This document shows, in pieces, positions 12,611 through 23,107 of a stretch of DNA of 64,000 nucleotides. Source of the stretch: Spisula solida. Lineage: Eukaryota; Mollusca; Bivalvia; Venerida; Mactridae. How positions within the stretch are numbered: the first letter of the stretch is position 1; every line of letters begins with the position of its first letter. Location of the stretch: positions 3,486,530 through 3,550,529 of the forward strand of contig OX365947.1 in the NCBI GenBank assembly GCA_947247005.1. The letters are read 5' to 3'. Made by a program: the position numbers and the translations under genes. The notes under the pieces were generated by a model. That model was not told where the DNA came from. It did not search any database and saw nothing but the letters and a program-made list of their open reading frames with translations.

Positions 12611-12765
12611 AGTTAAACCACAAGTAACTGTATCATTAATAAAGATTTAACAAAAAAAATATTTTTTTTATAAAATTTATAATATCTAAGATAACATAAA
12701 ATTTATAAAAAAAAAAAAATATTTTTTCTCTTTATCAATGATACAGTTACCTGTGAGTTAAACCA
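12611..12765. mobile_element. Small hairpin element (MITE-like)
   Basis: 'gtaactgtatcattaataaa' at 12624 is mirrored by 'tttatcaatgatacagttac' at 12731. Similarity continues outward ('gttaaacc' / 'gagttaaacc'). The middle is A/T homopolymer, so the whole unit can fold into one long stem. Confidence 0.7.
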
Positions 12766-13258
12766 TTTCTCTAACACATCTAATCTAACATACTTTTATT
12801 AATATTATATTTATTTCTGAAAACTCACTCACTTTTAGGGAAACTTGTTGATTTATATATTTTGTTTTTTGTACAAAATATATAATTGTTGTTTCATGCC
12901 GACATGGTTAGAGTGTGTATCACTGACTGATACATGCTAATTAATTCATCATGCATAATATCTCTGATTATATAAAATTTATTTATTTGTATACGGTATA
13001 AAATACTGTCAACATGGAATCTTTTTTTTAAAAAACATGTTTTACTTATATGGACTAGTTCATATGTTACAACAAATTTCCTGTATTTGTACTCTGCTAG
13101 TTTGGCATTAATCTTTATTTAATTTACATTATCATTATAAAAAGTTTTTCATATATTTTTGATTGCTACAATACACATATTCTAACATTAGTTCCATCAT
13201 TTTCCGTATGAATAGAATCAAGTTTAGATCGATTTACTATATAATTTCAGTTTTATCA

Positions 13259-13567
13259 GGAGCCTGTTGTCTAACTTAAGCGTTATAGGAAGCGCTATAC
13301 TAGGAAATGGCTTGTTTAAAAAAAGCGCTATTTAGTGGAAGAAGTGAAAAATTTATATGCTTCTGCGCTTGTGGACAGCAGATCATTGTACAGCAAAGCG
13401 CTAGCGAGCGCTACCGAAGTGGTCCATTGCGCAAGAAAGCGCTCGTTAGCACTCGCCTAACGATATGCTATTTGCAAGCATTGCTTTTTGGAGGTGTGCT
13501 GTTGCATAGACGTAGTAAAGCGCTCGATAGCACAGTTTAGAAGCGTTTTGGTTAGGTAACAGACTCC
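13259..13567. mobile_element. 309-bp TIR element studded with AGCGCT palindromes
   Basis: Left end 'ggagcctgttgtctaac' and right end 'gttaggtaacagactcc' are imperfect inverted repeats. Inside, AGCGCT occurs about six times, with related 'aagcgtt' sites near both ends. A short forward open frame (13307-13540) shows no protein character. No clear target-site duplication is seen. Confidence 0.7.
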
Positions 13568-13810
13568 AGCTCTATTTTTATAATTATGTAACTATATTGG
13601 CCAGTATGATGTATATTGAATCTCAAACACCATACATACTCAAGTATTCAAACGAGATCCCTGCCAGCTTGAGATCTTGATACATTACAGGCATATTACT
13701 GCTTGAGATTTGCATATAAGATTCAGTAAGACATATCTCTCCTAGTACTATTACTTGAGTTCTCTCTAATATATATTCATGATGTATTCACTGGTTTAGA
13801 GTTTTTTATT

Positions 13811-13865
13811 TGGGTTGTCTCCCTTGGAATGGTTTTTATGACAAAGGGAGACTATCCAACAACAA
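13811..13865. repeat. Inverted pair of gattgtctccctt-type termini
   Basis: 'gggttgtctcccttgg' faces 'aagggagactatcc' about 30 bp away. The same terminus recurs at 18891-19395 and 33312-33400. Confidence 0.55.
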
Positions 13866-14401
13866 AAATCTGACCATGGAAAATGTTTAATTTATTATTA
13901 AAGATTGAAACGTCATAACAAAACTTGTTCAATGCATGTTTCAAATGACCTACTTCTGTTTTAATGTTAGTTCCATATTTAATGATGAAAATAATGAAAA
14001 TATTAAAGTTTATTTTTATTTGTGAAACATATTGAAAGAATTAAGACAGTAAAGGCATGCTACTTGATTTGATAATTTGATAATTAACGAAACAGGTATT
14101 TATTATTTATAACCATGATTAGACTAAAATTTTATATTTCCACCTTATTATTTCTAGGAAATATAATTTGTTGACATGAGTGTGAGTATTTTGTGTGAAT
14201 GTCTGTCATATATGTGAAACATTTATGTAGTAAAATCGTTGTACATCATCACAAAACTAAATTGTATATAAAGTAATTTATAACAAATGATGAAAAATAA
14301 AAACATGACCAAAAACATGATAAAATATGTGTTTGTGTTTCATTTGATTATACATTAATTATTAATAAGTAATCATATCAACATTGCTTACAGGATGCAC
14401 C

Positions 14402-15977
14402 TCCTTAACCAGTATATTGCAGACTGTCATGTCAATCTACCTTAACCAGTATATTACAGACTGTCAAGTCTAGCTAACTTAACCAGTACATTGAAGGCTG
14501 TCATGTCTAGCTTCCTTAACCAGTACATTGAAGACTGTCATGTCAAGCTACCTTAACCAGTACACTGCAGACTGTCATGTCAAGCTACCTTAACCAGTAT
14601 ATTGCAGACTGTCAAGTCAAGCTACCTTAACCAGTATGTTGCAGACTGTCAAGTCTAGCTACCTTAACCAGTATGTTGCAGACTGTCATGTCAAGCCACC
14701 TTAACCAGTGCATTGAAGACTGTCATGTCAAGCTACCTTAACCAGTACATTGCAGACTGTCATGTCAAGCTACCTTAACCGGTACATTGAAGACTGTCGT
14801 GTCTAGCTACCTTAACCAGTACATTGTAGACTGTCATGTCAAGCTACCTTAACCAGTACATTGAAGACTGTCATCTCAATCTACCTTAACCAGTATATTA
14901 CAGACTGTCAAGTCTAGCTAACTTAACCAGTACATTGAAGGCTGTCATGTCTAGCTTCCTTAACCAGTATATTGCAGACTGTCAAGTCGAGCTACCTTAA
15001 CCAGTATATTGCAGACTGTCAAGTCAAGCTACCTTAACCAGTATGTTGCAGACTGTCAAGTCTAGCTACCTTAACCAGTATGTTGCAGACTGTCATGTCA
15101 AGCTACCTTAACCAGTATGTTGCAGACTGTCATGTCAAGCTACATTAACCGGTATATTGAAGACTGTCATGTCAAGCTACCTTAACCGGTACATTGAGGA
15201 CTCGTGTCTAGCTACCTTAACCAGTACATTGAAGACTGTCATGTCAAGCTACCTTAACAAGTACATTGAAGGCTGTCATGTCAAGCTACCTTAACAAGTA
15301 TGTTGCAGACTGTCAAGTCTAGCTAACTTAACCAGTACATTGAAGACTGTCACGTCAAGCTACCTTAACCAGTACATTGAAGACTGTCATGTCAAGCTAC
15401 CTTATCCAGTATATTGAAGGCTGTCATGTCAAGCTACCTTAACCAGTATGTTGCAGACTGTCAAGTCAAGCTACCTTAACCAGTACATTGAAGGCTGTCA
15501 AGTCTAGCTAACTTAACCAGTACATTGAAGGCTGTCATGTCAAGCTACCTTAACCAGTACATTGAAGGCTGTCATGTCAAGCTACCTTAACCAGTATGTT
15601 GCAGACTGTCAAGTCAAGCTACCTTAACCAGTACATTGTAGACTGTCGTGTCAAGCTACCTTAACCAGTACATTGCAGACTGTCATGTCAAGCTGCCTAA
15701 ACCAGTACATTGAAGACTGTCATGTCAAGCTACCTTAACCAGTACGTTGCAGACTGTCATGTCAAGCTACCTTAACCAGTACATTGTAGACTGTCCTGTC
15801 AAGCTACATTAACCAGTACATTGCAGACTGTCATGTCAAGCTACCTTAACCAGTACATTGCAGACTGTCGTGTCAAGCTACATTAACCAGTACATTGCAG
15901 ACTGTCATGTCAAGCTACCTTAACCAGTACATTGCAGACTGTCATGTCAAGCTACCTTAACCAGTATATTGAAGACT
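14402..15977. repeat. 37-bp tandem array, about 42 copies
   Basis: The unit runs 'accttaaccagtacattg' followed by '(a/c)agactgtcatgtcaagct'. Main variants are cat/cgt/tat/tgt in the 'agtacattg' part and 'gtcaagtctagct' for 'gtcatgtcaagct'. It contains frequent stops and is not coding. Relics of the unit occur at about 19622 and 57514-57623. Confidence 0.95.
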
Positions 15978-18385
15978 ATTTGGCAAGACCAATCGGCTGA
16001 GATAGCATTGTAACAAATATTTTGATATTTTCTATCGGCTTCAAGTATATAAAGTCTTTGATTTTTAGTGTGATTTTCTCGTTTCAATAACCGTGAATGG
16101 TCAATCCCAATCAACAAACAATACATGAACAATGTACAGTTTTGCACATCGAAGATAGAACCTGGAAGTATTTTCGTCCCAGATAGAACCACGCACGTTA
16201 ATTAATTAATTGATAAAACTTCGTGATAGAACGTACCATTTAATTACGTGATTAGCCTAACCACCAACTACAGCATGATTACATTTAATTACAGATCTTT
16301 ACCAATCTACCGGATATATAAAGCACCAATGTATATTATTCCTTTGACCACAGATGATCCGATACCAAGCAAATTTTGTAGACAGATGACAGACAGACGA
16401 CGGATGAATGATAAAAAACTTACGTCTCAATGTCTCTTTAGTTCTTCCCTCTGGCACCCAATCTGAAACAGTACAGGTGGTTCTGATGTTCACTAAACAA
16501 AACCTCAATGACATATGGTCCAAATAGTCAATAAGTTAGATAAACCACTACTAGTCCACATATACATGTACTTAACAGACGCGTTTTTGTGTGGCGTTTA
16601 CGCCACACAATGATATTACCACTTTTCAGCTTACGACCAATTTAACGCATTAGGCCTCGGCAAATAAATAGTTCTATGATTTGAACAATATTACAAGCAT
16701 GCAACACAGGTTACACGTGTCATTGGACCTGATTTGTTTACATTACCAACATTTACTTATATTAAGACCAACAATTATATCAGACTTTTATTTTTTGAGG
16801 ATATTTATAGCAAATCATTCCGCAACGGACTATATTTTTACTACCAAAGAATGTTCTCACTGGTGGCGGGAATCTAAAATAGTTCCCACGGTTTTCAATC
16901 GTATACTGTAACGTATGTAAATCACTCCGCCGCTGCACATTGCAGACGATGACCTAATTATGTTGTATACAAACCTTGATGCTATATATAGCTGGTGGGG
17001 GGAACTGAAATAGTTCTACGTACATATCGATCGGCCGATTAACAATGTTACCGCGGTAAGCGTTAAACGCACTAGTCAATTTCTACCCTGCTTTATATAA
17101 GACCTCATAATTTTCGTATCTATTATCCGATTTTGAATATTTAAAGCTTGTAATGAAGCAGAGATATATGTCTCTCTTTTAGACAACATTCAACACGATA
17201 CCCTAATCATTAAATTCACGGCGACGAGTAAGAATCCGTTCCGCGTAAAAGTAAGTTTAAAATATCCCGTTTTATACCAAATAAAAATTCAATCAACGAT
17301 CGAAAATCATCAATTATTAATTTAACATTCGATCGATTTTGTTCATTAAAGCTTGTTTTAAAAGCTAATACTTTAAGGTTTTATAAAATGTAAAACTTGT
17401 TTTTAAAGCATTAATCGGCCGATCGATATGTGTGAGCGACACCATATGTTTACCCCTTTTACATACGTTAATATAGAGTGTCATATACATTTAATTAACA
17501 TGCGTGGTCATACGGAGAATAAACAGTCACTTATCTTGACACTGGTCGAATTCTCCAAGTCGTTAAAAATGGTATTTTTAAATATCCCTTCATTGATGCT
17601 CAGCATAGTTACTTAAGTAAGTTCCAGGTAACTGCTGGTTTTCTTGGTGTCTTTAGCAGCACAAATGTTTGAGTAAGGGTGGGCTTATCAGAACTGTGAC
17701 ATAAAATTATGATACAACCTGGATTCGATATTGGATTTAATGGCATCAGTACGCCACACAGTAGTGCTTTCAGTGCTTTGATTAAATCAGTGGGGACAAG
17801 TTGATTTTAACAAGGAAGACAAACCCTTTGCAAGGATTTAATTGCATCACTTTCAAGGGATATTTAATGCCGTCAATTTGGTATCAAGATAATAAAAATC
17901 AGATTTTATTAAATAAAATATTGCACAATAAAAGCATCACTCCAGAAAGTGAAAGTAACACAATTGACCAATCGGTAATTGATAGCGTCAATAAATGTAT
18001 CCAAATGATGCGAATTGAAGTTAAATGTGAAAAAAATAAATCTTTATTTAGTTTATAATATGCTTTTGAAATCATTTAATATGGCATTTACCAGACATAA
18101 TTCATCTTCAAAATTGTTGTAACATGGTTTATTTTGTTTTCCTTACAAAAATATTTAACCTCATGACGGGCCTATCGTAATCAGCTTTGATTCATTTTGC
18201 TGATAGAAACAGTTACATGTACTTTCATTTTCTGAACCAATGTCTTGTACGTGTGATAGTTCTCTTGCGTATCATCCGATTTTAGATATTTGGATACCAA
18301 AATGGCGACATTAAGTTGGCCTTCAAGAACATGTATGTCGCTTTTTTAAATCCGTCTTGAAACCATATGACAGGTCAGCGTTAAT
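15978..18385. other. Non-coding AT-rich stretch
   Basis: No convincing exon or gene. A small perfect-arm hairpin ('gtgtggcgt'/'acgccacac') lies at about 16590-16611. Short open frames here have no codon bias, and several need non-ATG starts. Confidence 0.5.
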
Positions 18386-18399
18386 GAGTAGGCTATATG

Positions 18400-18775
18400 G
18401 GCAATAGCTGTTAGAAGTGCCAGGAACACCCGTAGACGGCGTAGAGGTACCATACAACGAAATAACACATACATGTATGCAAGTACAGGAGCACCGCTAG
18501 GAGTATCAGGAGCACTCATACCGGTTCCATACACATATATAATATGCCGACAAACATAAGAACACTAATATATATAGGTAAGTACCAGGAACACACATAG
18601 TGGCCATAATACACGTTCACATAATGTACATAATATGATATAACAAGCCTCTAGGGGCCCAGCTTAAAGTACCAGGGGAACCCAAATAGGCATCGTGCAC
18701 ACGAAGTATATTTACAAGAAGGACACTGTTAGAAGTACCAGGAACACCCATAGAGGTTCCAGACACTTTTTATAG
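18400..18775. repeat. Degenerate repeat of 'gtaccaggaacaccc'
   Basis: Copies of 'agaagtaccaggaacaccc' and relatives at about 18408, 18480, 18580, 18667 and 18727, irregularly spaced. No coding content is seen. Confidence 0.5.
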
Positions 18776-18890
18776 TAGGCCTACGTCATGTATGTGTATA
18801 AGTATAGAAGCACATATCACATAAAGCCAAAAGGATCATATTAAGCCAGAACCATGAACTGAAAAAATTCACGGGCTTCCATAGTTTTTA

Positions 18891-19395
18891 TTTAGATTGT
18901 CCCTATGTATAGGTCTGTGTTTAAATATTGATATAATATTAGAATACAGAAACAACGAACGATAACTGTTGGAATTTTAAAGGGAGGCAATCCTAATGAA
19001 AAATCTGATTGACCGGTGAAGACATAAAAAGATGACCATGAAAACAATAGAATTCTGAGCCAACTTTTTTGACAGTCCAAAAGTCATATTTCTATTTGGA
19101 TTGTCTCCCTTGTTTTAAGTGTTATTTAGCAAAATACTGACATAAAAGCGCCATTTAGCATCGTATATTGTACCCAATCAGAATAAAACGATTGACTTAT
19201 AAAATATAACTAGTTTATTAACCTATTCTGTGTTTTTATTATCAAGATTTACCTTAGATTAGCTTAATTTCTAAGGGAGACAATCCAAACAAAAAATTGT
19301 CATTTTCTTATGTGTGCACCGGACAATTTGGTCTCTATAGATTGTCCCCCTTTGGTCAGTTTTGTCTCTTTAGATTGTCTCCCTTTGACATCAAA
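18891..19395. mobile_element. Cluster of MITE-like ends with gattgtctccctt termini
   Basis: 'tttggattgtctccctt' at about 19096 faces 'aagggagacaatccaaa' at about 19274, defining a roughly 195-bp unit. Further termini at 18895, 18980, 19338 and 19376 suggest several partial or nested copies. The same sequence occurs at 13811 and 33312. Confidence 0.65.
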
Positions 19396-19639
19396 ATTTA
19401 ACGCTATCGTTCAACTCGACACCCAATATAAGAATAAATAATCTAATTTATAATTCCTTCATTACGTACACGATTGTGCAAAATAAACATGCCCTATAGC
19501 CTACCTATCAGACTTAAGTGCACTTTGATGTGTATTTGGAGTGCACATGTAGTGTACACCATGTTTAAATCTAGTGCACACCATGTGCACTTCGTGTCAA
19601 GTTTAGTTTAAACAGTACTGTACCTTAACCAGTACATTG

Positions 19640-19880
19640 CGACGTACTCCCGATGGAAATTAATGAGCTTCGGGAACAGGGTCCTCGTGATCTAAGGGAA
19701 GCTTCGAAGAAGTCATGAAACAATTTGACACATTCGCGGTCTTGTAATTTAATCCCCGAATATTCGCTGATATCAACTAGTCGGTCATGATTCGTGTGGT
19801 ATCGACTTTATGCGTCCGTCCTACTGCCTCGGGGAAGTACTCCCGATGATAATTGTGAGCTTCGGGGCGTCGGTGGCAGG
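19640..19880. repeat. Two copies of a 'tactcccgatg..gagcttcggg' block
   Basis: The block occurs at about 19646 and 19838, roughly 192 bp apart. A relic of the 37-bp repeat ('accttaaccagtacattg') lies immediately before it at 19622. Confidence 0.5.
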
Positions 19881-20337
19881 TTCTATAAAAAAACATCGGG
19901 CGTATCGGGAGCCATCGGGAAATTCCACATCGCCGATGAGGAATTCCTCAGTGGGATTTTGGCATTAAGTTAATGGATTCGTAACTTTCCATTTCAATGT
20001 AGGCTACTCCTAGACGGCATAAGCTGTGCAAGGACGGGCGTCATCGTGCATTAGAATAGAGATCTCACTTGTTAGAATTGCGGATAAGTATGATTTTAAT
20101 ATAGTTTTAAACATTTTCTCTGACGTTGTGTTTTCAACTTCACTAGGCAAAGCGCTAAAACATGGAATCACTAAATTTCAAGTTTTATTTCAAGTCAAGA
20201 CCATTCAAGGACATAAGATATATGTATATAACAAACAATATAAAAACAATATTAATAATTAAAGAACAAATAAAATAATTCTACGACCAATCTGAAATAA
20301 ACCACGAGCGCCCACGAGGGCCCCGCACCCAGCGACT

Positions 20338-20437
20338 TATAACAGACAAGCGTCTGTGTTCCGACGACGTCATGACGTCACTGACGTAAATTACGTAGTT
20401 GAACGTTGTTAGCAACGACGTCATTGAAGGAAACAAC
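20338..20437 (+). promoter_or_regulatory. Putative promoter/5' UTR, leader-exon copy 1, with CRE palindrome
   Basis: Contains a perfect TGACGTCA (20373-20380) next to further 'gacgtca'/'tgacgta' sites, and 'gaacgttgttagcaacgacg' just before the start codon. A TATA-like 'cttataaca' lies at about 20336. The segment is conserved with 32000-32098, the equivalent position before the second leader exon. TGACGTCA is the known CREB/ATF site; regulation here is inferred. Confidence 0.5.
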
Positions 20438-20653
20438 ATGGCATCAGCGGGCGCTATCCTAGTTATAGCGCTTTTCTCGATGTCCTACAGACAATCTACA
20501 CAGACTGTCATCATTGTTTCCGGTGATCGTAATGTATTTATACATTACCTGCACAGTGGAAAAGTTATCTTCTCCATTTTGCGATGTATTGCGGATTATT
20601 TAGCTCTTCTCCTGTCGGTACAAGGGATTGAACCAAACCCAGGACCATTGTCT
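20438..20653 (+). CDS. Leader exon copy 1: hydrophobic N-terminus ending in 2A-like NPGP
   Basis: The ATG at 20438 has a good context (aacaacATGg). It opens 72 codons up to a consensus donor tct|gtaagt, in phase 0. The product has a hydrophobic segment near the N-terminus (AILVIALFSM), a second one (YLALLLSV), then QGIEPNPGPLS. The end resembles 2A-type ribosome-skipping peptides, known from viruses and also from many non-LTR retrotransposons and some sea urchin immune receptors, where they can act as signal sequences. The Asp of the usual D-x-E-x-N-P-G-P core is Gly here, so skipping may be weak or absent. Copy 2 lies at 32099-32314. No partner exon lies before the 29-bp array; the next phase-compatible exon is at about 34.75 kb. 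It could be an alternative first exon of that gene or a dead duplicate. Confidence 0.6.
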
Positions 20654-20756
20654 GTAAGTAGATTTCTATTTTTGTTTTACTAGTAGTTCTTCGTTTTAGT
20701 ACACAAAAATAATTATATATAGACAGTACTAAGCATTTTATAATAAATAAAAATAA

Positions 20757-21182
20757 TATACCAGATTTATATAGCGCCCTTTTCATGCGAACGCACGTTC
20801 AAAGGCACTTTACCCATGTTGCAGCCACAAGGAAGGGCGCAGGTGCATCCTCTACCAGTGCAGATACAGCATGATCTGACCAGAGGGACATATTGAGAGG
20901 AAGCCCCTGAAGGGAGAGAGACACATAAGATACAGGCATGTCCGGCGCTGCAGAGGTGCGCCTAGCTCTTATTTCGAATAGACAGCCTGGTTCTTTAATG
21001 TGTCCGGTGTATAGCACCGATACACAGCTTCTTGGCACTTCCAGATACTTTGCAGACCACACGGCAAGATATAGCGGGAAATATTATAAATATTTCAGAA
21101 ATGTCAAGTTCCGATGCCAGGGATCGAACCCACGACCTCTGGATTGGCAGCCCAGTGCGTTACCACTGAGCTAAATCCGCTT
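20757..21182 (-). mobile_element. tRNA-derived SINE, full length
   Basis: On the minus strand the head reads 'gcggatttagctcagtggt', then 'gtgggttcgatccctgg', with RNA polymerase III A- and B-box character and an anticodon-arm-like 'gggctgccaatcc'. The tail ends 'gcgctatataaatctggta' followed by an A/T-rich end, the 3' end typical of several invertebrate SINEs. Its acceptor stem does not close, so it is a SINE rather than a working tRNA gene. Confidence 0.8.
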
Positions 21183-21309
21183 TTTTAAAAATATTTTATA
21201 TTTTATTCATCCGTGAAGCAGATCCCTCTCTGGGGAATAACTTGTTTGGTTAAAATCGTAAAAGATTGTATATACTAGTACTAGTCAATCGTGTCTCGGC
21301 TGTTACATC

Positions 21310-21955
21310 TGTACCAACCCCTGCTTAAAGGCACTAAGGGTATGATCTGTGGCAAGGTTCGTTACACAGTCTGTCTTGATGCCCCAAATAGTAGTAGTTG
21401 GAAGGCGTAGTTGTTTTCTCAGGTCTATGTCGATACGGCCGTTGACAATGCGGTACATCATCGTGACTTTGACCTGCTCACGCTATTCTTCTACTGCCCC
21501 CACCCAGATCCTTGATCATGTGAGAGGTACTGCTCGTGGTATGGTAGTCGCCCATAACAAAGCCAGCGGCCCTGTACTGGACGGTTTCTACTTCATCGAT
21601 GCAGTTCTGGGTGAATGGGTCCCATGCTGTAGAAGTATTCTCAAGAATTAGTCACATACCCGTAGTTTAGATGCGAGCTTTGATGTCAGCAGGGCATGAA
21701 GAAGGTTGCGTCCCATGAATGCAAGGCTGTTGTTAGCCTTCTTGGTCATGACAACAACATGGGGTTTCCAATAGAGGTTATCTTAAAAAGGAACACCTAG
21801 GTATCTTCCAGTCCTGATGTACTTCAGTGGCTGTCCTGGGACCGAACTGGATGTTTCTTCCTCCTGGTGATGTTGATGACTTAGTACTTCGATGAAGGGT
21901 TGAACGACAACAACCTGTCTCTATCCCACTGTTGTAGTGCGTCAAAATCCCTGTA
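21310..21955 (-). pseudogene. Decayed non-LTR retrotransposon reverse transcriptase, C-terminal part
   Basis: Minus-strand translation shows, in order and with frame changes and stops, pieces such as DALQQWDRD, TKKANNSLAFMGRNL-like residues, WDPFTQNCIDEVETVQYRAA, GFVMGDYHTTSS and VTMMYRIVNGRIDIDLR. This order is characteristic of the region after the reverse-transcriptase palm in CR1/Jockey-type elements. Those elements copy their RNA into the genome at a nicked target. No catalytic motif remains in the segment, several stops interrupt it, and it is not functional. A forward open frame at 21349-21651 is the antisense shadow. Confidence 0.75.
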
Positions 21956-22027
21956 AAATGCCGAGCATAGCCTTTATTTCCCAGTCAGCTTTCTGCTGCA
22001 ATATGGCAGGCATATACATATATGTGT

Positions 22028-22097
22028 GCCTCCAACCGGTTTGAACCCGGGTCGCCAGATTAGACGACAAACGCGCTAACCATTGAGCTACGGAGAC
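22028..22097 (-). repeat. tRNA-like sequence (relic or SINE head)
   Basis: The minus strand reads 'gtctccgtagctcaatggtt' at its 5' end and 'ggttggaggc' at its 3' end, so the seven-pair acceptor stem closes with G-U pairs. The D and T stems contain mismatches, so I regard it as a tRNA-derived relic, not a functional gene. Confidence 0.5.
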
Positions 22098-22212
22098 CTG
22101 TAATATCAGCCTGTGTCTAGATCTTGCAGTAAAGGAGACTTTCATCCGATTGACGCTTGGAACAGTACGGTTAGTGCAGGGATTTCCAGGACAACGTACC
22201 ACAAGACTATTT

Positions 22213-22330
22213 TTGGGATGCGTCTAGTCACGTGGTTATGTACGTCTAGGCACGTGGTTATGTACGTCTAGGCACGTGGTTATGTACGTCTAGGCACGTG
22301 GTTATGTACGTCTAGGCACGTGGTTATGTA
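22213..22330. repeat. 22-bp minisatellite carrying CACGTG E-boxes
   Basis: Five units of 'gtctaggcacgtggttatgt' plus 'ac'. Every unit contains the palindrome CACGTG, the binding site of MYC/USF/CLOCK-type bHLH factors (known). Function here is unknown. Confidence 0.85.
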
Positions 22331-23107
22331 CTTCTTATACTTCTTACTACATGTACATTCTACCTTGACTTTCGAACGATCTTCTTAGCCTATAGCTATC
22401 TTTGCTCCACGAATAAAGATTCCTATGAATAAATTAGGTGCCTATTATCATACGTTAGTATTTGAGGCTCACAGGGAAGACTGGGCTTGCCCAACTGCGT
22501 TGCCTCTTTAAATAAAGTCTTTATTATCATAATTATAATTATGATTATTTTCAATAATTATATGATATTTTTTTATAGTATTAATAAATCAATAATAGTT
22601 ATAATAATATACTTGTACCTCAGAAACAGTTACCATTTATAACCGCTTAATTAATAAATTACTCGTACATTTTATTAATAAAGGTGTTTCATTTAAAGGT
22701 CAATTCATCATAGGTATATTATATGCGTTCTTCTAAATAGCATTGGTCTCGTGCGCTAACAAAAATGTTTCTTCTCTAAATAAGAAAGTTACTTAATACT
22801 TTTAAATAATAAGCATTCAAACTATAGGTTTGGCGAAATGTGATAATCGTTTTCAATAAAAAAAACGAAACCTTAACTCACCAGCACAAATCAACACTTC
22901 TCAATATAAACAAACCTTTACCACCAACAAAAACAAAAAACTCTGCCATCCAGACACAGCCCATCTATTCGAATTATACCTACCCCGACTCAAATCAAAC
23001 TCTACCACCTAGCAACGGCCTCTTCTAAATCAACCGTAATCGCTTCACACCCCTTCCAATAAAACAATTAAATTCTCAGCAAAAGCCACATACATACCAA
23101 CCATATT
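22331..23107. other. AT-rich spacer before the 29-bp array
   Basis: Contains 'ctctttaaataaagtcttta' followed by ATT/AAT-rich sequence (about 22500-22620), which looks like the 3' tail of a non-LTR element. From about 22860 the plus strand becomes A/C-rich and G-poor, the same skew as the array that follows. No gene recognised. Confidence 0.5.

Noticed and set aside
13307..13540. 77-codon open frame
   Set aside because: It lies wholly inside a TIR element and is made of AGCGCT-type repeats.
17801..18058. 85-codon open frame as a gene
   Set aside because: It lacks an ATG at its start and any family resemblance, and has no splice partners.
20799..21174. Open frames on both strands as small genes
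   Set aside because: They lie within a tRNA-derived SINE.
21349..21651. 100-codon forward open frame as a gene
   Set aside because: It is the antisense of a decayed reverse-transcriptase fragment recognisable on the minus strand.
22028..22097. Functional tRNA gene
   Set aside because: The acceptor stem closes but D and T stems carry mismatches; a relic or SINE head is more likely.
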